Source: Deinococcales bacterium (GTDB lineage: Bacteria; Deinococcota; Deinococci; Deinococcales; Trueperaceae). Taken from it: a stretch of 64,000 nt of DNA. This document shows, piece after piece, positions 8,945 through 18,492 of this stretch (positions are counted from its first letter, which is position 1; each line of letters starts with the position of its first letter). Both the position numbers and the translations under genes were made by a program. A model generated the notes under the pieces. It saw only the letters and a program-made list of their open reading frames with translations. It made no database searches and was not told the origin of the DNA. The DNA lies in the NCBI GenBank assembly GCA_012515535.1, contig JAAYYF010000139.1:22248-86247 (forward strand), given 5' to 3'.

Positions 8945-11641
8945 TCAGCCGCGGCGGCGGCGCGCGCGGCGCCGCGCCGCTGAGCCGCGTGGGCCGGCGA
9001 GCAGCGCTCCCGCGCCCCGGCGTCGTGCTCTCCGCCAGCTACCCTGACCCGCTCCCCCGCGCTCTCCCTGCGGCGCGGCGGCCTCCGCCGCCACCGCGGG
9101 CTCCAGGCGCACCTCCAGGAACGCGCGCGCCTCGTACGGCCCCAGCTCGAGCCACAGCCCGTCGCGCGCCACCTCGTCGGCCGGCGCCCGCAGCGTGGCG
9201 CCGTCGCTGGCGCGCAGCGCCACCACCTGGCCCGGCCGCGCCTGCACGCCGAGCGCGCTCGCCAGGTCCTCCTCGCGCAGGGCGTCGCCCGCGCGGAACG
9301 GCGCGCTGCGCCGCACGCGCCCGGCCACGGCGCGCGGGCCGTTGTTGTAGGCCACCAGCGTGCGCTCGGCACCGCGGCCGTTCACGACCACGAAAGCGTC
9401 CTCGACCACGCCGGCCGCGCCCTCCAGGTCGAAGAGCCGGAAGCGCTCGGCCCCGGCGAACAGCTCCCGGCGCGCCAGCAGGGGCGCCACCTGGCGCTGG
9501 TGCCGCTCGACGTGATCCTCGCGCGGCGCCTCGTCGAGGCGCGGGCGCGCGTACTCCATGCCGTACTTCTCGCGCAGGCCCTCGACCTGGCCGTGGGCGA
9601 ACAGCGGCAGCCCCGGCAGCGCGGCCATCAGGACGGCCACGCCGAACGCCTTGTCGCCGTCGCCGTACCGCACCGCCACCGGCTCCTCGTCGGGGTTGCT
9701 CATGTAGTTGACGAAGCGCTCGAGCACGCGCGGCTCCAGCGCCAGGTAGCGCTTGAGGTAGGCGCGGTGGGCGGCGTTCTCCTCCGCCGCCGTCATGTGC
9801 ATGAAGGCGCTGTTGTAGACGCGGTTCATGCCGAGGCTGCGGACGAAGTACACCTCCATCAGCCAGAACGCCTCCGCCAGCAGCATCGTGCCGGGCGCCT
9901 CCGCCGCCAGGCGCTCGACGAGCTCGCGCCAGAACTCGCGCGGCATGCGCCGCGCGAACTCCCGCTCGTCGAGCGCGTGCGCGGCGCGCGAGGGGACCGC
10001 GCCCCCCTCGCCCGGCGCCGGGTGCCACAGGCGCCTCACGTGGCGGCGGGCGAGCGTCATGGCGGCGTCGAGCCGGATGATCGGGAAGCGGCGCGCCACC
10101 GCCACCGTCACGTCGATCACCGCGTGGCGCACGTCCTCGCGCAGGAAGTCGAGCTGCGCGGTGTCGTTCCACGGCAGGCCCGTGCCGTCGTTGCCGTGGT
10201 AGAGGTAGCGCCGCTCGCCGGTGGCCGCGTCCACGCGCTCGAACACCACGGCCGCGTCGGAGCCGTCGTAGTATCCGTCCTCGAGCCGCAGCTGCACGCG
10301 CGGGTCGCTCGACAGGTCGGGGCCCGAGAACGCGTAGCTCGGGTAGGGCGGCGCCTCCAGCTGCAGGTAGCGCTCGGGGTGCTCCACCACCCAGCGCGCG
10401 TCGATGGCCGTGTGGTTCGGCACCATGTCGCAGGCGAGCCTGAGGCCGTGGGCCGCGGCGCGCGCGGCCAGGCGCTCGAGCGCCGCGTCGCCGCCGAGCT
10501 CCGGCGCCACGCGGTAGTCGTAGACGCTGTAGGCGCTGGCCTCGGCCTCGGGCTGCCCGCGCAGGCGCTTGATGGTGCGCGACGCCAGGCTCCGCTGCCA
10601 CACCCCCACGAGCCACAGGGCGTTGAAGCCGCGCTCGGCCAGCTCGGCGAGCGCCTCGTCGGGCACCTGGTCGAGCCGCTCCACCTGGCGCCCGAAGCGC
10701 GCCGAGAGCTGCGCCAGCCACACGAAGACGCTCTTGGCGACGAGCACCACCCCCGGCATCCAGGCGGCGTCGGGGGTGAAGGCGACCGGCTCGGCGGCCG
10801 CCAGCGCGGCCGCCGGGTCGGGGGGCGGGGGCGGGCCGGGCGCGTGCCCGCCGCGCGTCAGCGCCTCGGCGAGCAGGTCGCTAGCGCGCAGCGCCCGCCG
10901 CACGGCGCGCGGGTGGCGCTCGTCGAGGTACGGCCGCCAGTGCCTCAGCGCCTCGCGCAGCTGCTCGAGGAGCGAGGCGGGGGCGCGCTCCTGCGGGGCC
11001 AGGAGGAGCCGCAGGAGGCCGGAGCTCGTCGCCTCCGGGGCGCGGGCGTCGACCCGCTGCGCGCGGCGGCCGCCGTCGGGGAGGCCGGCGCCGTGCTGTC
11101 GCGCGGCCGCGCCGCCTCCGGCGCCGAGCTCGTGCTCGATGGCGGCCACGGCCGCCGCGTAGGCGCCGCCGCCGGTCAGCTCGGGCGCGACGAACAGCTG
11201 CCGCAGCGCGCCGAGCGCCGGGTTGCGGTGGGCGAGCTCGAGCAGCAGCAGCTCCTCGAGCGGCTCGCCCGCAGCCTCGACGGTGGGGTCGGCGGGCTCG
11301 AAGGCGCGCTCGAGCCCCGCGAGCAGGCCGCGGGCGGCGTCCGGCCCCACCGCGCCCTCGAGGCGCGCCCAGGCGCGCCGGAACGGCCGGTCGCCGGTGG
11401 GTCCGGGGTACGCCTCGATCAGCGCGTGCATCAGCTCGTGCAGCGCCACCGCCGCCACGAGCTCGGCGCCGCTGGCGCCGCCGCCCAGCCGCGCGGCCCA
11501 GGCGTACGCGGCGGCCGGGTCGAGCTCGAGCACGCGGCCGTAGAGGCCGAAGCGCGCGGCCGGCAGGCCCAGGCGCTGGCGCGCGGCGCGCGTCACGTGC
11601 AACGCCCGCGCCCGCCGGCTACCCGCCCTGGCCTCACGCAT
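8945..11641 (-). CDS. GH13 (alpha-amylase-like) protein with N-terminal HExxH region
   Basis: 898-aa protein. Residues from about 290 form a GH13 barrel: region I DMVPNH (N409-H410), region II IIRLDAAM (nucleophile D525) and region III LLAEAF (acid/base E590). Region IV reads YMSNPDEE (D651), where the usual NHD histidine is Pro. The first 280 residues are not amylase-like and carry ALHELMHALIEAYPG (HELMH at 68-72), a zincin-type HExxH pattern. The C-terminal 60 residues are a basic Arg/Ala-rich tail, possibly read through low-complexity DNA. ATG at 11641 has GAGGAGG upstream and an extended -10 (TGC-TAAGCT, 11667-11675). No signal peptide is seen, so it is likely cytoplasmic. Substrate unknown. 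Confidence 0.8.
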   Translation of the reverse strand: MREARAGSRRARALHVTRAARQRLGLPAARFGLYGRVLELDPAAAYAWAARLGGGASGAELVAAVALHELMHALIEAYPGPTGDRPFRRAWARLEGAVGPDAARGLLAGLERAFEPADPTVEAAGEPLEELLLLELAHRNPALGALRQLFVAPELTGGGAYAAAVAAIEHELGAGGGAAARQHGAGLPDGGRRAQRVDARAPEATSSGLLRLLLAPQERAPASLLEQLREALRHWRPYLDERHPRAVRRALRASDLLAEALTRGGHAPGPPPPPDPAAALAAAEPVAFTPDAAWMPGVVLVAKSVFVWLAQLSARFGRQVERLDQVPDEALAELAERGFNALWLVGVWQRSLASRTIKRLRGQPEAEASAYSVYDYRVAPELGGDAALERLAARAAAHGLRLACDMVPNHTAIDARWVVEHPERYLQLEAPPYPSYAFSGPDLSSDPRVQLRLEDGYYDGSDAAVVFERVDAATGERRYLYHGNDGTGLPWNDTAQLDFLREDVRHAVIDVTVAVARRFPIIRLDAAMTLARRHVRRLWHPAPGEGGAVPSRAAHALDEREFARRMPREFWRELVERLAAEAPGTMLLAEAFWLMEVYFVRSLGMNRVYNSAFMHMTAAEENAAHRAYLKRYLALEPRVLERFVNYMSNPDEEPVAVRYGDGDKAFGVAVLMAALPGLPLFAHGQVEGLREKYGMEYARPRLDEAPREDHVERHQRQVAPLLARRELFAGAERFRLFDLEGAAGVVEDAFVVVNGRGAERTLVAYNNGPRAVAGRVRRSAPFRAGDALREEDLASALGVQARPGQVVALRASDGATLRAPADEVARDGLWLELGPYEARAFLEVRLEPAVAAEAAAPQGERGGAGQGSWRRARRRGAGALLAGPRGSAARRRARRRRG

Positions 11642-12013
11642 CCCTCGCTCCGAGCCTCCTCGGCGAAGCTTAGCACCGGCAGACACGTGCCCCACGCGAG
11701 CGCACCGCAGCCGGCGCGGTCGGTACCGGTAGAATCCGGAGCAGGTGAAGGGAGCGACCTTGGGAACCACAGCGCCTCCGGCCGCCGCGGCCGACACGAA
11801 GCGGGCGCCACGCACGGCGTGCGAGGGCCACGGGGGCCCGGCCGCCCCGCGGGCGGGACGCAGGCGCGCCGGCCTGCGCCGCGCGGGCCGTGGCGGGCGG
11901 CGCCCGGCACGGCGGCCTCGCCCCGCCCGTAGGACAGTGGGGCCCATGAGCAGCACGGCACTCCACGAGCCAGCGACCCGCCACGCCGTGGCGCCAGCGC
12001 GGCCGGGGGCGGC
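11642..12013. other. 372-bp gap between divergent genes; promoters and possible leader ORF
   Basis: On the minus strand it contains the extended -10 of the amylase-like gene (11667-11675). On the plus strand TAGAAT (11730-11735) precedes a GTG at 11745 that opens a 90-aa low-complexity frame. That frame ends in ATGA on the lipoprotein start at 12014; an internal ATG at 11946 would give a 23-aa version. I cannot tell whether either is translated. Confidence 0.5.
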
Positions 12014-12017
12014 ATGA
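11946..12017 (+). CDS. Possible leader peptide coupled to the lipoprotein gene
   Basis: A 23-aa frame (MSSTALHEPATRHAVAPARP...) whose stop overlaps the downstream start (ATGA at 12014-12017). A weak -10-like TAGGAC lies ten bases before its ATG, and the same frame is open from GTG 11745. The composition is not distinctive. It may be a coupling leader or chance. Confidence 0.3.
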   Translation: MSSTALHEPATRHAVAPARPGAA

Positions 12018-12907
12018 GCCGCTCGCGCCGGACGCGTGCGGCCGCGCTGACGCTGGCGCTCGCGACGCTGCTGGCGGGGCTGGCCGCCTGCGCCGGCGAG
12101 TTCGACACGCCCGGCGAGGCGCTGAGGCTGGTCCAGCCCACGCTGCAGAACGCGGTGCTGCGCGAGCCGTACGCGGCGCAGCTGCACGCCGTCGGGGGCC
12201 TGAGGCCGTACAGCTTCGAGCTCGAATCGGGCGCGCTGCCGGCCGGCGTCACGCTGCAGAGCGGCAGCCTGCGCGGCACCCCCACCGAGACCGGCGACTT
12301 CGTGTTCATGGTCGCCGTCTCCGACGCCAACCTCAACAAGGTCGTGCAGGAGTACCGCCTGCGCGTGACCGAGGTGCCTCCGCCCACGATCGCCTTCGGC
12401 GCGCCGCAGACCGAGCTGCGCGACGCCGTGACGCTGCGCGCACGCGTGGCGGACGCCCGCGAGCTGAGCGCCGTGCGCACGCTCGTGCGCTGGGACCCCG
12501 CGGCGTTCCGCCTCGCGAGCGGCCCCACCGCGAGCGGGCGCGGGCTGGCGCTGCTGTACCGCGAGGGCGACGGCGAGCTGCAGGTCGACCTGGCGGCCCT
12601 CGGCACCACCATCGACAGCGAGCGCGAGCTGTTCTCCTTCACGCTCGAGCCCCTGGTCACGCCCACCACGCTGCAGCTCGAGCACCAGACCGAGTTCCTG
12701 ACCGCCGCCAGCGACCCTGCGCGGCAGCACCACTTCGCGCGCGGCAGCGAGGGTCGGCGGGGGGTCACCCCGCGGGCGGGCGAGGGCGACCCCACCCAGC
12801 CCGGAGCCGCGGACGACGGCTACGACGACGGTCTCGACGACGGCGCTGGCACGGACGAGGACGAGCCCGCGGGGCCCGCCGACCCCGGCGCCGAGGAGGC
12901 GCGATGA
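12014..12907 (+). CDS. Lipoprotein with putative Ig domain and cohesin-like region
   Basis: 297-aa exported lipoprotein: basic N-terminus, hydrophobic segment and lipobox LAAC with the acylated Cys at 26. Residues about 57-98 (PYSFELESGALPAG...GTPTETG) match the putative-Ig (He_PIG) pattern common in surface proteins. Residues about 125-235 form a beta-rich region with V..LRARVADA..LSAVRT.VRWDP..F spacing like a cohesin or Big-type domain; that assignment is my inference. The C-terminus is acidic (D/E/P/G-rich). It overlaps the following dockerin-bearing gene by ATGA, so the two are co-translated and may act together on the cell surface. Confidence 0.75.
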   Translation: MSRSRRTRAAALTLALATLLAGLAACAGEFDTPGEALRLVQPTLQNAVLREPYAAQLHAVGGLRPYSFELESGALPAGVTLQSGSLRGTPTETGDFVFMVAVSDANLNKVVQEYRLRVTEVPPPTIAFGAPQTELRDAVTLRARVADARELSAVRTLVRWDPAAFRLASGPTASGRGLALLYREGDGELQVDLAALGTTIDSERELFSFTLEPLVTPTTLQLEHQTEFLTAASDPARQHHFARGSEGRRGVTPRAGEGDPTQPGAADDGYDDGLDDGAGTDEDEPAGPADPGAEEAR

Positions 12908-14346
12908 CACCACGACGCCACGACCTGGCACGGCCGACGGCCGCGGCCCGCGCGCCGCTCGCGTGGGCCCTCACCGCCCTGCTGCTGCTGCCGGTGGCGC
13001 TCGCCACCACGTACCTCGAGCGCACGCCCGAGGAGATGGCGCTGGCGGCCGCCCAGGTCTTCGTGGGCACCGTCGCCACCGTGACCGTGACCGACGAGGG
13101 CGGCACGCCCTGGACCGAGGTGACCTTCACCGACCTCGAGTGGGTGGCCAACGAGCTCGCCGACGACGAGGACGACGGCGACGCCGCGCCCAGCTCGGTG
13201 ACGCTGCGCTTCCTGGGGGGCGCCCTGCCGAGCGGCGAGCGCCTCACCGTCAGCGGCCTGCCGCGCTACGTGGAGGGTCAGCGGGTGCTGCTGTTCGCCT
13301 ACGACGCCCCCGGCGCCGCCTCGCCGGTGGTGGGCGTGCGGCAGGGCAGCTGGACCCTCGAGGTGGCCGGGGCGCGGAGCGAGGACGGCGACTACCTGAC
13401 GGTGCCGGCCGAGGGCCGCCTGCAGCGCGGCGCCACCGGCGCGAGCGTGGAGGAGGTCGTGGCCGCCGTGCGGGCGCTGCGCGAAGCCGGCAGCCTGCCC
13501 GAGGGCCCACCGCCCGCCCCCGCGGAGCCCGATGCCGGGCCGGACGCGGCCGGCGAGCCCGACGGGACGCCCGAGGAGGCGCCCGCCGCCGAGGCGTCCG
13601 ACGTGGACCCGGAGGGGCCGGAGGCCGCGGACGCCGCCGGCGCGACGCCCCCGGAGCCGGCAGGAGCGGACGGACCGGAGGCGCCGGCCGTCGAACCGGA
13701 GGCTCCCGGCGCCGCCGCTCCCCCCGACCTGCCGCCGCTCGTGGTGCGCTACGCCGTCGACGAGAGCGGCGGCCCGCTGCTGCTCTCCACCGCCGTCAAC
13801 CGCGCGGCCGCGGCGTGGGAGGCGGCCGCCTCGGGCGCCGTCGAGCTGGCGCCGGCTGAGCCCGACGAGGCGGGCAGCGCCCCCGTCCACGAGGTCGGCT
13901 ACGGCCCGGCGGAGCTGTTCGGCCCCGACGCGCTCTCGCTCACCCTGAGCCGCAGCGGCTCGGCTGGCACCGAGGTGCTGGTGTCGCCCTCCGCCGGCAG
14001 CCTGCTCGAGCCGGTGCTCGTCCACGAGCTGGGGGTGCTGATCGGCCTGCCGGAGACGGACGCCGGGGTCATGAGCCACGCGGTGGTGGCGGGCGCCGTC
14101 GCGCCCACCGAGGCCGACGTCGCGGCCCTCGACGCCCTGCGCACCTTCCGGCCCGAGGACCTCAACCGCGACGGGGTGGTCGACTTCTACGACCTGGACG
14201 TGCTCGCCCGCAGCTTCGGCGCTAGCGGCGTGAACCTGGCGGCCGACCTGAACGGCGACGGGCAGGTGGACGCGGCCGACCTGGCGCTGCTCGAGGCGGC
14301 CTACCGCTTCCTGCCGCCGAGCGAGCAGCCGCCCACGCCGCGCTGA
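12904..14346 (+). CDS. Secreted protein with degenerate matrixin-like domain and C-terminal dockerin
   Basis: 480 aa. A signal peptide covers about residues 15-36; a folded N-terminal region runs to about 165, followed by a long Pro/Ala/Glu linker (about 195-275). Residues about 278-410 resemble a matrixin/metzincin catalytic domain (AVNRAAAAWEAA, VLVHELG, GVM). The zinc motif HExxHxxGxxH is broken: HELGVLIGLPE at 374 keeps only the first His and Glu. Two dockerin-type calcium repeats follow, DLNRDGVVDFYDLDVLA (419) and DLNGDGQVDAADLALLE (448). It overlaps the upstream lipoprotein by four bases. The enzymatic role is doubtful; a structural or anchoring role is more likely. Confidence 0.75.
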   Translation: MTPRRHDLARPTAAARAPLAWALTALLLLPVALATTYLERTPEEMALAAAQVFVGTVATVTVTDEGGTPWTEVTFTDLEWVANELADDEDDGDAAPSSVTLRFLGGALPSGERLTVSGLPRYVEGQRVLLFAYDAPGAASPVVGVRQGSWTLEVAGARSEDGDYLTVPAEGRLQRGATGASVEEVVAAVRALREAGSLPEGPPPAPAEPDAGPDAAGEPDGTPEEAPAAEASDVDPEGPEAADAAGATPPEPAGADGPEAPAVEPEAPGAAAPPDLPPLVVRYAVDESGGPLLLSTAVNRAAAAWEAAASGAVELAPAEPDEAGSAPVHEVGYGPAELFGPDALSLTLSRSGSAGTEVLVSPSAGSLLEPVLVHELGVLIGLPETDAGVMSHAVVAGAVAPTEADVAALDALRTFRPEDLNRDGVVDFYDLDVLARSFGASGVNLAADLNGDGQVDAADLALLEAAYRFLPPSEQPPTPR

Positions 14347-14368
14347 GCCCGGAGGCGGCGCCCGCGGG

Positions 14369-16258
14369 TCAGACCAGGGCGCCGGCGTCGGTGGCGGCGC
14401 GCGCCAGGAACAGCACGGCCACCTCGGACTCGCCGCGCGCGAACACCAGGGTGCCGTCCGGCCGCGGGGTGATCAGGTACTGCGTGAACGAGCCCAGCAC
14501 CTGACCGGGCACCATCGCCACGAGGCTCGCTTGCGCCTCCGAGCCGCGGCCCCGGTACTGGCGCACGGTGATGCGGTGGCCGCCGACCTCGAAGGTGAGG
14601 GGCTCGCCGGTGAGGGGCTGCACCTCGTGCTCGGTGGCGCCGGAGGCGGCGATGACCTCGCTGAGGTCGTGGGCGTCGCCCTCCAGGCTCGCCAGGATGC
14701 GGGTCACGAGACCCTCGACGGCGTGGTCCACCAGGCCCACGCCAGCGGCGCGCGCCGAGCCCCTCAGCAGGCCGTCGATCGCCTTCGCGCGGTCGGGCGC
14801 GCGCGCCGTGACCACCCCAGCGCGCGTGATGGCCTGCGCGACGACCTCGTGCGGCTCGCCGCGCACGTTGTTGGCGAGGACCTTGAGCGTCGCGAGCATC
14901 TCCTCCGACTGCTGGTCGGTGAGCACGTACGCCGACACCAGGGCGTCGGCGAGCCGGGCCGCCAGCGACTTCTCGAGGTCGCGGAAGCGCACGTGGACGT
15001 AGTCGCCCTCGCGGTAGGTGGCCACCCAGGTGCGGTCGCGCTTGAGGACGTTGGTGCCCTCCAGCTCCATCTCGTGGCCGTCGACGTAGAGCGTGCGCGA
15101 GGCGCCCACGCCCGCGATGGCGAGGTCGTGGCCCGCCAGGTTGAGCCGCACCGGGCCTACCATGCGGATGGTCACGGCGGTGGCGTCGGGCGGCACCTTC
15201 TCCCAGCGCAGGATGGGGTTGGCTCCGAACAGCACGCCGCCCTCCAGCTGCGGGCCGCTGGCGCGCCCCCCGACGTTCGTGGGCAGGTACTCGGCGAGGC
15301 GGTCGAAGAAGTTGATGGCCAGCTCGCGGAAGGCGGCCGTCTCCTGCTGGAAGGCCTGGCGCTCGGTGCGCTCGCGCGCAGCCACCTCGATGAGGCGGGC
15401 CTCGAGCTGACGCCGCTGCTTGGCCTTCTCCTCCTCGGGCAGGCGCTCCTTCACGAGCTCCTGGATGGCCAGCTTCAGCTGGCGGCTGGTGACGTCGTTC
15501 GGCGAGCTCGGCGCCAGCCGCCCGGCGTACGGGTCTGCGGCCACGGTGAGGGCCGCCTGGCGCACGTAGGCGAAGGCGCCGCCCTCGTTGATCGTCAGGG
15601 CCGGCAGCGGGTTGCCGGGCTTGCCCAGCGTCATGATCAGGTTGATCAGCTCGCGCGCGATCTCGGCGAGGGCGTCGATGTCCGAGAGGGCCACCAGCGG
15701 GTCGCGCAGCCCCGGGATCGGCTCCACCACGCGGAACCTGCGCAGCTCCACGTCCTTGCCGAAGGTGCTGCGGTCGGAGTTGCGGTGCAGGTTCTGCAGC
15801 ACCCCGAACATCAGGCGCGCCGTGCGACGCTCCGGCTCGGCCCGCCAGCCGGCGGCGACGCGCATGACGAACTCCTCGAGGTCGTCCCACCACACCCGGC
15901 GCGCCAGGCTGAGGAGCACCGCCTGCTCGGCGCGCTCCTCGGGCGTGGTCGCCAGGCTCTCGGCGCGCAGCGGCTCGGGCGCGTCCGCCACCTCGACCGC
16001 CGCCTCGTCGTCGAGCACCAGGGCGTTGAGGCTCGGCACCTGCCTGGCGGCGGGCCGGTCGGACAGCGTGGCGAGGTCGCGGCTCACGGCCTCGAGGCGT
16101 TGGCGCTGCTCGCTGCTCAGCCGGTCCTGTTCCCGGCTCAGCAGCGCCAGCAGGTCCCAGAGGGACGACGTACCGCCTCGAACGGTGCGTTTGGCGCGGT
16201 ACTCCTCGACCTTGTACTCGAGGAGCTCGAGCGCGATGCTCTCCAGGCTAGGGAACAC
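14369..16258 (-). CDS. Conserved-looking protein of unknown function, 629 aa
   Basis: I do not recognise this family. The protein is acidic and largely helical, with no signal peptide or membrane segment. It has a charged coiled-coil-like stretch at about residues 265-300 (KERLPEEEKAKQRRQLEARL), a beta-rich region at about 345-410, and helices after it. Codon use matches the neighbours and the long frame has no shadow competitor that looks better. GTG at 16258 has no Shine-Dalgarno but a perfect TATACT six bases upstream, so it is leaderless. It ends 22 bp from the convergent dockerin gene. Confidence 0.75.
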   Translation of the reverse strand: MFPSLESIALELLEYKVEEYRAKRTVRGGTSSLWDLLALLSREQDRLSSEQRQRLEAVSRDLATLSDRPAARQVPSLNALVLDDEAAVEVADAPEPLRAESLATTPEERAEQAVLLSLARRVWWDDLEEFVMRVAAGWRAEPERRTARLMFGVLQNLHRNSDRSTFGKDVELRRFRVVEPIPGLRDPLVALSDIDALAEIARELINLIMTLGKPGNPLPALTINEGGAFAYVRQAALTVAADPYAGRLAPSSPNDVTSRQLKLAIQELVKERLPEEEKAKQRRQLEARLIEVAARERTERQAFQQETAAFRELAINFFDRLAEYLPTNVGGRASGPQLEGGVLFGANPILRWEKVPPDATAVTIRMVGPVRLNLAGHDLAIAGVGASRTLYVDGHEMELEGTNVLKRDRTWVATYREGDYVHVRFRDLEKSLAARLADALVSAYVLTDQQSEEMLATLKVLANNVRGEPHEVVAQAITRAGVVTARAPDRAKAIDGLLRGSARAAGVGLVDHAVEGLVTRILASLEGDAHDLSEVIAASGATEHEVQPLTGEPLTFEVGGHRITVRQYRGRGSEAQASLVAMVPGQVLGSFTQYLITPRPDGTLVFARGESEVAVLFLARAATDAGALV

Positions 16259-16264
16259 CCCGCC

Positions 16265-16270
16265 AGTATA
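16265..16270 (-). promoter_or_regulatory. Leaderless -10 box (TATACT) of the 629-aa gene
   Basis: On the minus strand TATACT is followed by six bases and the GTG start. Confidence 0.7.
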
Positions 16271-16308
16271 AGTTCAAGCGCCGCCCGGCGCCATCCGCGC
16301 CGGAGCGG

Positions 16309-17550
<1,242 letters not shown>

Positions 17551-17600
17551 CGTTCGCTCCTGTCCGTGCCGAGGACGCCGTGGGGGCGGCGTCGTCGCTG

Positions 17601-17638
17601 ATCGTACCGACCGGTATATCCGACTGCCGTACCGACCG
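17601..17638 (-). promoter_or_regulatory. Promoter and repeated operator-like motif upstream of lysJ
   Basis: CGTACCGACCG occurs twice (17603-17613 and 17628-17638), 25 bp apart. The first copy is part of the palindrome TACCG-AC-CGGTA (17605-17616). A minus-strand -10 box TACGAT (17606-17601) overlaps it, placing the start near 17594 and a leader of about 44 nt. The arrangement suggests a dimeric repressor or activator. Confidence 0.5.
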
Positions 17639-17675
17639 TTCTACTCATGGAGGCTCCCGCGCTCGGCCCGCCCCG

Positions 17676-18389
17676 TCACACGCCCACCGCGACCATGCAC
17701 AGCGGCCACTCGCCGCGTCCGTCGAGGCCCAGGAGGGCGGCGACGTCCTCGTCGTAGAAGTCGGTGATGAGGTGGGTGGCGAGCCCGAGCGCGGCGCCCG
17801 CCAGCACCAGGTTCTGCGCCGCCGCGCCGGCGTCGAGCAGCGCGTAGCGGTAGGCGCGCGCGCCGTCGACCACCCGGTGGCGCGCCGGCAGCCCGGTGAG
17901 GCACAGCACCGCCGCCTGCGCCTCGGCCTCGACCGGGCCCAGCAGGCTGCCCCGGAAGGCGTCGAGCGGGCTGTCGAGGTCGAGCTGGTAGAGGGCGTGC
18001 TCGCGCGGGTTGTAGTGGTAGCTGCCCTTGAACAGGTCCTGCACGTCGAGCGCCAGCAGGTACGCCTCCAGCGAGGAGGCCTCCTGCGACGTGGTGTGGG
18101 TGCGCTCGTGGCCGAAGGTGAAGCCGAAGCCGCTCCACAGCACCTGCGAGAGGTGGCCCTGCTCGAGCCTCCCCCCTTCCGCCACGCCGCCACGCTCGCG
18201 GGCCAGCACCGACCACAGGCCGCTACCGCCCTTCAGCTGCGGCGCGGGCAGGGCGGCGACCTCCTCGGGGTTGGCGTAGACCTTGAAGGGCGGCGCGACA
18301 CGGGTGCGGCTCGCGGGCAGCTGGCCGCGCCGGTAGCTCATCTGCTCGTGGATCTCCGCCCCGTTGGTGCGGCTCTTGCTTCGTGTCAC
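17676..18389 (-). CDS. SagB-type nitroreductase/dehydrogenase
   Basis: FMN-dependent oxidoreductase of the SagB/ThcOx branch of the nitroreductase fold, 237 aa. Features are [15 protein letters not shown], the [24 protein letters not shown] segment near residue 188 (typical of the flavin-binding C-terminal half), and the final [11 protein letters not shown]. ThcOx relatives oxidise azolines in RiPP pathways, but no YcaO or precursor gene is nearby, so the substrate is unknown. I chose GTG at 18389, which has GGGAG five bases upstream and a TAGACT box further upstream; an internal ATG 15 codons later is an alternative. It diverges from the thioesterase gene. Confidence 0.75.
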   Translation of the reverse strand: MTRSKSRTNGAEIHEQMSYRRGQLPASRTRVAPPFKVYANPEEVAALPAPQLKGGSGLWSVLARERGGVAEGGRLEQGHLSQVLWSGFGFTFGHERTHTTSQEASSLEAYLLALDVQDLFKGSYHYNPREHALYQLDLDSPLDAFRGSLLGPVEAEAQAAVLCLTGLPARHRVVDGARAYRYALLDAGAAAQNLVLAGAALGLATHLITDFYDEDVAALLGLDGRGEWPLCMVAVGV

Positions 18390-18439
18390 CGCTGCTCCCG
18401 GCCCGGAGTCTAGCATCGGGCCGCCCCGTCCCCAGGCGT

Positions 18440-18445
18440 TATGCT
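18440..18445 (+). promoter_or_regulatory. -10 box (TATGCT) of the thioesterase/guaB transcript
   Basis: TATGCT sits five bases before ATG 18451, which opens a 13-codon leader frame. The 5' end would fall at or next to that ATG. Confidence 0.6.
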
Positions 18446-18450
18446 GGCGT

Positions 18451-18492
18451 ATGGACACGCAGCCGGCAGCCCCGGTGCGGCGAGGCAGATGA
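18451..18492 (+). CDS. Leaderless 13-aa leader peptide coupled to the thioesterase gene
   Basis: [13 protein letters not shown] followed by TGA. The stop overlaps the thioesterase ATG (ATGA at 18489-18492). The transcript should begin at this ATG, so ribosomes would load on the leader frame and reinitiate on the thioesterase, which lacks a good Shine-Dalgarno. Translation is inferred from this geometry only. Confidence 0.5.
   Translation: MDTQPAAPVRRGR

Noticed and set aside
8945..12931. 1328-aa minus-strand frame
   Set aside because: Only the part from ATG 11641 has protein-like sequence. The upstream part lies antisense to the lipoprotein gene and reads as low-complexity.
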